Under the pieces are notes generated by a model, which saw nothing but the letters and a program-made list of their open reading frames with translations, had not been told where the DNA came from and did no database searches. A stretch of 15,615 nt of DNA, from NCBI GenBank assembly GCA_028290305.1, contig JAQGKC010000454.1, positions 1-15,615 on the forward strand, read 5' to 3'. Source of the stretch: Bradyrhizobium sp. GTDB lineage: Bacteria; Pseudomonadota; Alphaproteobacteria; Rhizobiales; Xanthobacteraceae. Shown one piece after another: positions 1 through 8,776 of the stretch. The position numbers and the translations under genes were made by a program. Within the stretch, counting starts at the first letter, position 1. Each line of letters starts with the position of its first letter.

Positions 1-3000
1 ACCGGCGGCGCTTCGGTGCGGCGCGAAACTGGCCCGCCGAGGTCCGGCGGCGGCAGGGTCGATGCGCTGCCGGCGTCGCGCATGCGCGGCGGCGGTGCAG
101 AACGCGATTGCACTTCGCTGCGACCACCGGCGGTGGCCAGGACAGGCTCGTCCTCGCGTTGCGAACTCGAGCGGCCGGCGCTCACCACATCAAGCCCGCG
201 GCCGTGACGCGCGACGATCCGGTTCAGTTCGGCCAGCGCCTCGATCTGGTCGACAATGACCTTGCGCATTTGCGCGGTGCTCTCGGCGGCCTCCTGCGGC
301 ATTTCCAGCACGCCGCGGCGAAGTTCGTTGCGCGTGCTTTCCAGCTCGTGATGCATCTCCGAAGCCATCTGCTTCATGCTCGAGACCATGGTGGCGAACT
401 TGTCCGCGGACTGCTTGAACATCGCGTCCGCTTCCTGCGTGCCCTGCTGATAGAGCTCGTTCATGGCGTCGGACGTTAGCCGCCGTTCCTCTTCGGCTGC
501 GGCACGGACCGCCTCGAACTGCCGGCTGATGGCGGCAGATCCTGCGCCTGCGGTTTCCGCCACTACTCGTGCGATATCGCGGGCGCGCTCTTCCGCGGCG
601 GCCAGCGATTCATCCAGCAGACCGGTGAACCGCGACAAGCGCTGATCGAGATCGGTGGTGCGCAAATCGATCGTGGTGACCAGCGATTCCAGCGCCGCTT
701 TACGCTCGGTGACGGACGCGGTGGTGCTGCGATTGCTTTGCTCCACCACAGCCGCGGCATCGACCAGCGCGTTGCCGTGGATCTCGAACTGGCTGGAAAG
801 CGAGCCGAGATCTTCCAGCGCCTTGGTCGTCTTGGCGTTGAAGACGTTCAACTGGTCTTCCAGCGTCTGGGTCGCGACGCCGTTGCGCGAGGTGACGTCG
901 TTCATGGCGGACACGAAGTCAGCCACCCGCGTGACCAACGCGCGCTCCAGCGAATTGAGATTGTCGTGTGCGCCGGTGAGCACTTCCTGCAGCAGGATGT
1001 TGCCTTCGCGCAGTCGCTCGAACAGGGCGACCGTGTCGGTGCGCAGGATCTTGCTGGTTTCCTGCATCTCGGTCACCGCCGTGATCGAGACCTGGCGCGA
1101 CTGGTCGATCGCCGACCGGGACGACTGCTCGAGGTCTTTCAGCGACTTGTTGATGGCGCCGGTGGCCATTTCGCCGGCGGACGTAATCGTCCGCGCGACG
1201 TCGGATCCGTTGGCCATCATCGACTGCGAGAATGCCTGTCCGCGGGTCTCGATCGATTTCAGGGCATCCGACGTGACGCGGTCGATATCGACCGTGAGCT
1301 GGCCGGCCTTGCTGCCGATGGCCTCGATAAGCGTTCCGCGCTTGCCGTCGATCATCTGCGCCAGCCGGTCCGTCTGCTGCTGCACGTAGGTGACGATTTC
1401 GTCGGTCTTGCCGGTCATGGTCGAACCGAAAGTACCGCTGGCAGCGAGAACCGAACGCTCGACGTCCACGGCAGTCGACTTGACCTTCGAACTGACTTCG
1501 TTCGATGCCGCCACCAGGGCGCTCTGCGCATTGAGCGCGCTGGTCTGGATATTATCTGTGGTGTTGGCCGTGACCATGCCGAGCGAACGCTCGATATCCG
1601 CGGAGATCGCCTTGATCTGGCTGGCCGCGTCGGTCGACGTCGCCGCGAACGAGTTTTGTGCTTCACGCGCGCTGCTGAGAATGGAAGCGGCGGTGTCTGC
1701 CCCGACCGCGGTCAAGGTACGCTCCACATCGATCGCCAGCGACTTGACGTGATTGGCCGCATCCGATGAGGCGGTGACGAGGGTGCTCTGCGCTTCACGC
1801 GCGCCGGCGGTAATCGAATCGGCGGTGGAAGTCCCGGCGATCGAGAGCGAACGCTCGACATCCGCGGCTAGCGACTTGACCTGGTTGGCCGCATCCGACG
1901 AAGCCGCCACCAATGTGCTCTGAGCCTCACGCGCACCGGCGGTGATCGCCTCGGCGGTGGAAGTCCCGGCGATGGACAACGAACGCTCGACATCCGCGGC
2001 CAGCGACTTGACCTGGTTGGCCGCATCCGACGAAGCCGCCACCAACGTGCTCTGAGCCTGACGTGCGCCGGCAGTGATCGCCTCGGCGGTGGAAGACCCG
2101 GCGATAGACAACGAACGCTCGACATCCGCGGTCAGCGATTTGACCTGGCTGGCCGCATCCGAAGACGCCGTCACCAAAGTGGTTTGGACTTCGCGCGCGC
2201 CGGAAAGGATCAAGGCGGCCGTTGCCGTGCCCGCAGCCGAGAGCGTTCGCTCGACGTCGGCGGACAGTGATTTGATCTGGGTGGCGGCGTCGGCGGACGA
2301 TGCCACCAAAGTCGTCTGGGCATCGCGGGCGCTGGTCAGGATCGAATTCGCGGCGCCGGTGCCGACGGCGGTGAGGGCGCGCTCGACTTCCGCCGAGGTC
2401 AGCTTCAACTGTGCACCAACATCGGAAGAAACCGAAAGCAGCGACTGTTGCGCAGCGCGCGCGCCGGTCTGAATGGTCTCGCTGGTGTTGACCACAAGGT
2501 TGGTCAGCGAACGTTCCGCATCCTCGACATGCGACCTGATTCCGGTGGACAATTCCTCGGCGCGCGCCATCAGACCCTCGCTGGCCTGCCGCCCGCTGCT
2601 CTCGATGCGGCCGGCTACGGCTTCGACGCGGGAGCCGAGCAGGTCTTCGAACTGCGCGACGCGCGCATCGATATCGCTGGCAACCGCGCCAATCCGGGTT
2701 TCGATGCCCTGATGGATTTCCTGGAACCGCGCCGTGATGGTGTCGGTCAGGTAGATGCTGCGGCCATCGATGGTTTCGGTCACGCTGGAGATGCGCTGGT
2801 CAACGGCTTCGACCGCCTGCGCGGTGCCTGATGTCAGCGAGGTGGTGAGATGGGTGAGGCGCGAGTCGATCGACTGGATGGCTTGAGCGGTCCCGTCGGT
2901 CAGCGATGAGGTGAGCTCGGTGAGGCGTGAGTCGATCGATTGGATGGCCTGAGCGGTCCCGTCGGTCAGCGAGGAGGTGAGCCGGGTGAGGCGCGAGTCG

Positions 3001-5033
3001 ATCGACTGGATGGCCTGCGTGGTTCCATCCGTCAGCGAAGAGGTGAGGTGGGTCAGCCGCGAATCGATCGAGTGGATCGCTTGCGCCGCGCCATCGGTCA
3101 GCGACGACGCCAGCGAGCCAAGACGGCCGTCGATGGTTTCGGTCACCGACTTCGCCCGCGTGTCGAAGCTCTGTTCGAGCGATTTGATGCGGCCGTCGAC
3201 GGACTCGTCGAAGGATTTGAGCCGGCCGTCGATTGATTCGTCGAAAGATCTGATCTTGCCGTCGAGTGAACTGTCGAGAGTGGCCACGCGGGTTCCGAGC
3301 GTGGTTTCGAATTGCAGCAGACGCTGGTCCAGCGTGGCGGTGATCTCGCCGCTGTTCGAGGTCAGGCGGTTGTCGAAAGTGTCGACATAGGTCTTCAGGC
3401 TTTCCGCGATATCCTGGGTGCGCTGACCCATGCGGTCGACGATCTCGCCGCCAAAGGTTTTGACGGTGCGGTCGAATTCCGAGATGTGGCGGGTAATGAG
3501 GGCGCCGAGCGTGCCGCTGTCGCGCGCGAATTTTTCCGCAAGTTCTCCGCCCTGGTTTTTCACCAGTTCGTCGAAGGCGCTCATCTGCAAGGAGAGCGTA
3601 TCGTGTGCGGTTTCGGTCTGGCTGACGACCTTCGCCACCAGCGAGTTCACGGTCACATCGAGCGCATCGCTGGCCTTGTCGCCGCTGGATAAGATCTGGG
3701 TCGCCAGCCGATTGCCGGCTTCGTCGATCTTGCTGACGAGATCGCCGCTGCGCAGTTCAAGTTCCAGCAGGAGCGAGTCGCTGGAATTCTTCAGCGAGTC
3801 ATGAACCTGTTCGGTCCGGTCGGAAATTCCGTCGACGATGGTGGAGGAACGCTGCTCGAATTCGCTGGTGATGCGGTCGATCCGTTCGTTCAGCATCTCG
3901 TGGACGCGGTCGGCCAGGTCGACGAACTCATCGTGCACATGCCCGGTCTTGAAATTGAGGCTGGTGGTGAGGCGCTCGCTGGCGTCGAGCACCGCGCGCG
4001 TGGTTTCGGCGCTGGCTTCCTCAAGGCGGTCGAGCAGGTCGCCGCCGCGCTCGCCAAGCGCAAGGATCATGTTGTCGCCGGCATTGCTGAGCGCACTGGT
4101 GATATGGGCGCCGCGTTCTTCCAGCGCTCCGGTGATGCTCTTTGCAACTTCATCGACCCGGGATGCGATCGCGTCCGAGATCAGCGCGATGTCGTGGCGC
4201 AAGTCGATTTGCACGCCGGAAATGGCGCTGCGAACCTGTTCGGCCTGTCCGACGAGATTGTCGCGCTGATGGGCGATGTCCTGCAGCAGTGCGCGGATTC
4301 GCACCTCGTTGTCGCTGTAAGCGCGTTCAAGCGCCGAGACTTCGTTGGCAACGAGGGTTTCGAGTTCGCCGGCGCGCGCGATGGCGCGTTCGACGCCGTC
4401 GCCCATGGCCGCGACTTCGCGGCGGATCGCCTGACCGACGGTCACCATCGAATCGCTGGCCGCGCCTTCAGGCTCCGAAAAGCGAATCGCAACCTGCGCC
4501 ATCGACTGCGCGATCATCCGCAATTCCTGGCCGCGCCAGGAAAGGCTCGCGAGCAAATAAAACAGCAGCACCGGCGCAAAGAACAATGCCGCAAGGCCGG
4601 CCAGCGCCAGGGTGCCGCCGCTGCCCTGACCAATGGCTGCTTGCAGCGAGGGAAGGAAGCTGAAGGTCAGCAGTGCGGCGCCGACAATCCAGACGCCGGC
4701 AAACAGCGTGGCGAGCGTATAGACGTTGCGGGCGGGCTGGCCCTTCTGAATGGCCTGCAGAATCTGCCCGATGGTTTCGCGATCGTCATTGGCGGCACGG
4801 CGCGTCGAGCGCGGCTCCTCGATAGGTTCGAAGATCGGCCGATCGGTGCTTGGCCGGGTGTCGAATGCGCTTTCATTATAAGCCGACGAAGACGGATCGG
4901 TCGGCGCCACATCGTTGCGGACTGCACCGCGGCCGTTGTCAACCGCAGGCAAGTCGCTGATGTTCAAAGCTTCCTGAATGGCAGAAAGCGCGACTTCGGT
5001 GGGGTCTTTGACCTTTTTGGGATTGTTCGCCAT
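1..5033 (-). CDS. Giant membrane-anchored coiled-coil scaffold, growth-pole-ring/RgsE/TipN-like (3' end outside window)
   Basis: One frame stays open from ATG at 5033 to the left edge: 1677 full codons and no stop. The N terminus reads MANNPKKVKDPTEVALSAIQ. An in-frame TAA lies seven codons upstream, and GAGGG sits 11 nt before the ATG, so this start is well fixed. Residues 1-100 are polar and probably cytoplasmic. Hydrophobic helices follow at about 104-128 and 141-165, with basic residues outside both, which predicts both ends in the cytoplasm. The rest is almost pure Ala/Ser/Thr/Asp/Glu/Arg-rich helix with 11-residue repeats (about 590-640), 22-residue repeats (about 632-742) and 44-residue repeats (about 840-1195). 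The last 60 visible residues turn Pro/Ser-rich, suggesting the end is near. Such proteins are usually annotated as apolipoprotein A-like or hypothetical. Two N-terminal helices plus a huge coiled coil is the plan of Caulobacter TipN and of Agrobacterium GPR / Sinorhizobium RgsE, which organise the growing pole. The frame is certain; the function is inferred from architecture. Confidence 0.85.
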   Translation of the reverse strand, partial: MANNPKKVKDPTEVALSAIQEALNISDLPAVDNGRGAVRNDVAPTDPSSSAYNESAFDTRPSTDRPIFEPIEEPRSTRRAANDDRETIGQILQAIQKGQPARNVYTLATLFAGVWIVGAALLTFSFLPSLQAAIGQGSGGTLALAGLAALFFAPVLLFYLLASLSWRGQELRMIAQSMAQVAIRFSEPEGAASDSMVTVGQAIRREVAAMGDGVERAIARAGELETLVANEVSALERAYSDNEVRIRALLQDIAHQRDNLVGQAEQVRSAISGVQIDLRHDIALISDAIASRVDEVAKSITGALEERGAHITSALSNAGDNMILALGERGGDLLDRLEEASAETTRAVLDASERLTTSLNFKTGHVHDEFVDLADRVHEMLNERIDRITSEFEQRSSTIVDGISDRTEQVHDSLKNSSDSLLLELELRSGDLVSKIDEAGNRLATQILSSGDKASDALDVTVNSLVAKVVSQTETAHDTLSLQMSAFDELVKNQGGELAEKFARDSGTLGALITRHISEFDRTVKTFGGEIVDRMGQRTQDIAESLKTYVDTFDNRLTSNSGEITATLDQRLLQFETTLGTRVATLDSSLDGKIRSFDESIDGRLKSFDESVDGRIKSLEQSFDTRAKSVTETIDGRLGSLASSLTDGAAQAIHSIDSRLTHLTSSLTDGTTQAIQSIDSRLTRLTSSLTDGTAQAIQSIDSRLTELTSSLTDGTAQAIQSIDSRLTHLTTSLTSGTAQAVEAVDQRISSVTETIDGRSIYLTDTITARFQEIHQGIETRIGAVASDIDARVAQFEDLLGSRVEAVAGRIESSGRQASEGLMARAEELSTGIRSHVEDAERSLTNLVVNTSETIQTGARAAQQSLLSVSSDVGAQLKLTSAEVERALTAVGTGAANSILTSARDAQTTLVASSADAATQIKSLSADVERTLSAAGTATAALILSGAREVQTTLVTASSDAASQVKSLTADVERSLSIAGSSTAEAITAGARQAQSTLVAASSDAANQVKSLAADVERSLSIAGTSTAEAITAGAREAQSTLVAASSDAANQVKSLAADVERSLSIAGTSTADSITAGAREAQSTLVTASSDAANHVKSLAIDVERTLTAVGADTAASILSSAREAQNSFAATSTDAASQIKAISADIERSLGMVTANTTDNIQTSALNAQSALVAASNEVSSKVKSTAVDVERSVLAASGTFGSTMTGKTDEIVTYVQQQTDRLAQMIDGKRGTLIEAIGSKAGQLTVDIDRVTSDALKSIETRGQAFSQSMMANGSDVARTITSAGEMATGAINKSLKDLEQSSRSAIDQSRQVSITAVTEMQETSKILRTDTVALFERLREGNILLQEVLTGAHDNLNSLERALVTRVADFVSAMNDVTSRNGVATQTLEDQLNVFNAKTTKALEDLGSLSSQFEIHGNALVDAAAVVEQSNRSTTASVTERKAALESLVTTIDLRTTDLDQRLSRFTGLLDESLAAAEERARDIARVVAETAGAGSAAISRQFEAVRAAAEEERRLTSDAMNELYQQGTQEADAMFKQSADKFATMVSSMKQMASEMHHELESTRNELRRGVLEMPQEAAESTAQMRKVIVDQIEALAELNRIVARHGRGLDVVSAGRSSSQREDEPVLATAGGRSEVQSRSAPPPRMRDAGSASTLPPPDLGGPVSRRTEAPP
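1453..2520 (-). repeat. 132-bp in-frame tandem repeat array (44-residue units) inside the giant coiled-coil gene
   Basis: The anchor that reads GAACGCTCGACATCCGCGG on the plus strand, exactly or diverged, recurs at 1453, 1585, 1717, 1849, 1981, 2113, 2245, 2377 and 2509, always 132 bp apart. Each unit encodes 44 residues with a conserved core of the type SLAADVERSLSIAG followed by AREAQSTLVAASSDAA. Units starting at 1849 and 1981 differ at only about 8 of 132 positions by eye, while the outer units are far more diverged. This points to recent expansion or homogenisation in the middle of the array. Confidence 0.9.
2809..3260 (-). repeat. 66-bp (22-residue) and 33-bp (11-residue) in-frame repeat arrays in the giant coiled-coil gene
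   Basis: A TGGATGGC-type anchor recurs at 2875, 2941, 3007 and 3073 with exact 66-bp spacing, and a diverged copy begins near 2809. The unit encodes 22 residues of the type IDSRLTxLTSSLTDGTxQAI. In protein order this array is preceded by 11-residue units of the type FDESIDGRLKS. Their GCCGTCGA-like anchors lie at 3126, 3159, 3192, 3225 and 3258, exactly 33 bp apart. The 22-mer made of two 11-mers is the classical apolipoprotein-A helical period. Confidence 0.88.
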
Positions 5034-5422
5034 GTTCAGTCTAGCCCTCGTTTACTTTTTACGCATCCGGAGAGTCTTGCGCGCACGCCCCTCGCAAGCT
5101 CGAACCGGTCTCATGCCCTGCGCGGTGCGAAAGCACGGCCCTTGGTCGGCTTGTCCGCTACATCCGGAAACATCCTATTGGCTAGGCGATGCGAATGAAA
5201 TGGTTCCGATTAATACAATCTTAATCATCGTTAACAGCGCAACGCCGTAAGGTCCTGCAAGGCTTCAAAATTCTCGATCGACCGCGACAATCGGGGCAAC
5301 TTTTCGCCAAAAACAAGGCGAACTTGCGGCAAGTACGCGAAACGTTCCGTTAACCATTTCTGTGATTGGCTGGCGAAAACTTCGCAGCCGGAACGACCGG
5401 CACAGGGAATTGGGTTATCGCC
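5034..5422. other. Divergent intergenic region between the coiled-coil gene and the Hpt gene
   Basis: No convincing gene lies in these 389 bp. The region is markedly more AT-rich than its surroundings around 5195-5240 and must hold the promoters of the minus-strand coiled-coil gene and the plus-strand Hpt gene. CtrA-like TTAA motifs (5210-5235 and 5350-5357) are the only regulatory signals I could recognise. I could not place -35/-10 boxes with confidence. Confidence 0.6.
5210..5235. promoter_or_regulatory. CtrA-like binding site, TTAA-N7-TTAA with an additional TTAAC
   Basis: TTAA at 5210-5213 and TTAA at 5221-5224 are separated by exactly 7 bases, which is the spacing of the full CtrA box. 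A further TTAAC starts at 5231, after a 6-base gap. A half-site of the form TTAACCAT lies at 5350-5357, about 70 bp before the Hpt start. In a GC-rich genome, three TTAA words in 26 bp are unlikely by chance. CtrA is the alphaproteobacterial cell-cycle and motility regulator. Binding here is inferred. Confidence 0.5.
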
Positions 5423-5800
5423 ATGCCGCTTCATCTGGGACGGATCGACTGGATGCCATCGCCACCGCTCGCACCCGATGATGGTCCGATCGATATCCAG
5501 CATCTGGAGCGGATGACGCTTGGCGATGATAGCCTCGAGCGCGAGGTGTTGGCGATGTTCTCGGCCCAGGCCGTCAGCCTGATCGGCACGCTCGCCACGC
5601 TGCCTTCCGACACACTCCAGTTGGCGCATACGCTGAAAGGTTCGGCGCGCGCGATTGGCGCCTTTGGCGTTGCCGATGCCGCCGAATGTCTGGAAACCGC
5701 GATCCGCAACGGCGACGATCCGCAGCCGGCGCTCGCCGAGCTTAAAGACGCCGTCGCGCAGGCGCGGACGGCCATCGACTTGATCCTGCGCCGTTCCTGA
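5423..5800 (+). CDS. Hpt (histidine phosphotransfer) domain protein, orphan
   Basis: This 125-residue protein begins MPLHLGRIDW and consists almost only of one Hpt domain. It should carry phosphoryl groups from a hybrid histidine kinase to a response regulator in the cytoplasm. The Hpt signature AHTLKGSAR contains the probable phospho-acceptor H69 with K72, G73 and S74 following. Upstream (residues 25-60) and downstream helices complete the four-helix bundle. I chose ATG 5423, preceded by AGGGA at 5404-5408. A TTG 57 bp upstream would add 19 residues that lack domain character, and M11 (5453) is another possible start. No kinase or response regulator is adjacent, so its partners are elsewhere. 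It diverges from the giant coiled-coil gene and shares the promoter region that carries CtrA-like sites. The family is certain; the pathway is unknown. Confidence 0.88.
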   Translation: MPLHLGRIDWMPSPPLAPDDGPIDIQHLERMTLGDDSLEREVLAMFSAQAVSLIGTLATLPSDTLQLAHTLKGSARAIGAFGVADAAECLETAIRNGDDPQPALAELKDAVAQARTAIDLILRRS

Positions 5801-5886
5801 TCCTGCCCCCATCAAACGCCCCGCAAAACCGCGCCACAGGTTTTCTTCCCGGCCGCTGGCGCGGAGCGGATCGACCCGTTATAGGA

Positions 5887-5912
5887 CTGCCCGGACCTCT
5901 CTTATCCGGCAG
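5887..5912 (+). promoter_or_regulatory. Hairpin in the ferredoxin leader
   Basis: CTGC(C)CGGA at 5887-5895 pairs with TCCGGCAG at 5905-5912 (8 bp with one bulged C, 9-nt loop), ending 11 nt before the ferredoxin ATG. No T-run follows it, so it is not an obvious terminator. It lies where a strong Shine-Dalgarno would be expected and none is visible, so it could affect translation initiation. Confidence 0.3.
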
Positions 5913-5923
5913 CACGAGCAATC

Positions 5924-6244
5924 ATGGCCAAGATTACCTTTGTCGACCATACCGGCGAAACCCGCATCATTGATGTCGAAAACGGCGCGACCGTGATGGA
6001 AGCGGCGATTCGCAACGCCATCCCGGGGATCGAAGCCGAATGCGGCGGGGCCTGCGCGTGCGCGACCTGCCACGTCTATGTCGATGAGGCCTGGCGCGAG
6101 AAGGTCGGCGCCCCGTCCCCGATGGAAGAGGATATGCTGGATTTCGGCTTCGACGTGCGGCCGAACTCGCGGCTGTCCTGCCAGATCAAGGTGAGCGACG
6201 AACTCGACGGTCTCGTGGTAACGACGCCGGAGCGGCAGGCTTAA
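5924..6244 (+). CDS. Adrenodoxin-type [2Fe-2S] ferredoxin
   Basis: This 106-residue protein matches the usual length of adrenodoxin/putidaredoxin-type ferredoxins. It is a soluble one-electron carrier for Fe-S cluster assembly, cytochromes P450 or other oxygenases. The cluster ligands are C40, C46, C49 and C86 (pattern C-x5-C-x2-C-x36-C). An extra cysteine, C44, lies inside the binding loop. The acidic stretch PMEEDMLDF (66-74) is the typical partner-docking helix of this family. The ATG at 5924 gives the expected N terminus [10 protein letters not shown]; its Shine-Dalgarno is weak. A ferredoxin-NADP reductase gene lies about 690 bp downstream on the same strand, separated by the inverted thioesterase remnant, and is its likely electron donor. 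No P450 gene is in the window, so the final acceptor is unknown. Confidence 0.95.
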   Translation: MAKITFVDHTGETRIIDVENGATVMEAAIRNAIPGIEAECGGACACATCHVYVDEAWREKVGAPSPMEEDMLDFGFDVRPNSRLSCQIKVSDELDGLVVTTPERQA

Positions 6245-6257
6245 GGCAACGCTTCCG

Positions 6258-7959
<1,702 letters not shown>

Positions 7960-7980
7960 ACCCGTTCGCGGCAGCAACTT

Positions 7981-8010
7981 TTTCGTGCGTCAGATTTTCG
8001 TGCGTCAGAT
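7981..8010. repeat. Exact 15-bp tandem duplication
   Basis: TTTCGTGCGTCAGAT occurs at 7981-7995 and again, directly adjacent, at 7996-8010. It begins 21 bp after the reductase stop codon and lies in non-coding DNA. Confidence 0.9.
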
Positions 8011-8073
8011 TTGTGGCAGTGCCGAACCGAACAGCGACTGATACCGTATATGCGGTACTGGAACCGTCCGCGA

Positions 8074-8104
8074 AATGGCCGTAGTCTGCGGCCATTATTT
8101 TATG
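8074..8104 (+). terminator. Probable intrinsic terminator downstream of the reductase gene
   Basis: AATGGCCG (8074-8081) pairs perfectly with CGGCCATT (8089-8096) around a 7-nt loop and is followed by ATTTTA. The position, 115 bp after the reductase stop and 20 bp before the DUF2147 start, means it ends reductase transcripts or acts as an attenuator for the next gene. A smaller inverted repeat, TACCG-N6-CGGTA, lies just upstream at 8042-8057. Confidence 0.5.
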
Positions 8105-8124
8105 GGATTGGTCAGGTGATGACG

Positions 8125-8745
8125 ATGTGGACTGCTTTATCCAAACTTCGACTTCAACTTGGGCTGCCGATCATGACGGGCCTTGCGATGTTGCTTGCCG
8201 TCATGGTTCCGGCTCAGGCCGCTGAGCCATCAGCCGCGGGGCTGTGGCAGAAGATCGAGAACGGCAAACCCGTGGTGTGGGTTCTCGTGGTCGATCATGA
8301 CGGCATCAACTTCGAAGGCGTGATTGCCAAAACGTTCCCGGAAGATTCCACTGAGGTCTGCGCGAAATGCACCGACGACCGCAAGAATGCACCGGTGCTT
8401 GGAATTTCCTTCATCCGGAACATGAAGCGCGATGGATTGAAGTATGAGAACGGCAACGTTCTCGATCCGCGCGACGGCAAGATTTATAAGGCCAAGATGA
8501 GCGTCAGCCCCGACGGTCAGGAGCTCACGATGCGCGGCTATTGGGGGATTTCGCTGCTCGGCAAGGATGAGGTCTGGTTCCGATTGCCGGATACGGCGAT
8601 GGCCTCGGTCGATCCCGACATCATTGCGAAATATCTGCCGGCGCAGGCCGCGGCGATGAAACCGCCACCGGCAGCACCGGCTGCGACGAAACTACCTCCT
8701 GCTGCCACCAAGAAAAGCGCCGTACCAGCGCCGCCCGCGCACTGA
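8125..8745 (+). CDS. Secreted DUF2147 protein
   Basis: A 206-residue protein with a clear signal peptide: residues 1-32 hold a basic start, a hydrophobic core and a signal-peptidase I site AQA|AEP after A32. The DUF2147 domain covers about 38-155, starting [11 protein letters not shown] and containing [12 protein letters not shown] and [18 protein letters not shown], a small periplasmic beta-barrel-like domain of unknown function. C79 and C82 form a CxxC pair, which could be a disulfide or a metal site. The tail (about 163-206) is rich in Pro, Ala and Lys and probably disordered, perhaps contacting the envelope. I chose ATG 8125, with AGG 8 nt upstream; ATG 8119 and GTG 8116 are alternatives giving slightly longer signal peptides. 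It converges with the SGNH hydrolase gene (31-bp gap). The molecular role is unknown. Confidence 0.82.
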   Translation: MWTALSKLRLQLGLPIMTGLAMLLAVMVPAQAAEPSAAGLWQKIENGKPVVWVLVVDHDGINFEGVIAKTFPEDSTEVCAKCTDDRKNAPVLGISFIRNMKRDGLKYENGNVLDPRDGKIYKAKMSVSPDGQELTMRGYWGISLLGKDEVWFRLPDTAMASVDPDIIAKYLPAQAAAMKPPPAAPAATKLPPAATKKSAVPAPPAH

Positions 8746-8776
8746 CGCGGCGGGCCGCGCAAGCCACGTAACTTCA

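Noticed and set aside
738..1769. Long plus-strand open frame (343 codons) opposite the coiled-coil gene
   Set aside because: It is the antisense of the repeated minus-strand gene. Its His/Arg/Asp/Gly-rich composition has no domain character, and the minus frame is continuous across it.
1453..3138. Regular direct repeats considered as a CRISPR array
   Set aside because: Units are contiguous, in frame with a coding sequence and have no unique spacers; no cas genes are present.
3801..5198. Plus-strand open frame of 465 codons
   Set aside because: It is antisense to the N-terminal part of the coiled-coil gene, whose membrane helices and start are convincing; the plus frame reads as low-information Arg/Gly/Asp-rich sequence.
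8060..8083. GGAAC at 8060 as an EcfG promoter for DUF2147
   Set aside because: No CGTT-like element occurs at 16-17 bp spacing (only CGTA at 15).
8746..8759. GC-rich inverted repeat CGCGGC-GG-GCCGCG between the convergent DUF2147 and SGNH genes, as a terminator
   Set aside because: The stem is only 6 bp with a two-base loop and no T-run on either strand. It may help termination but cannot be called.
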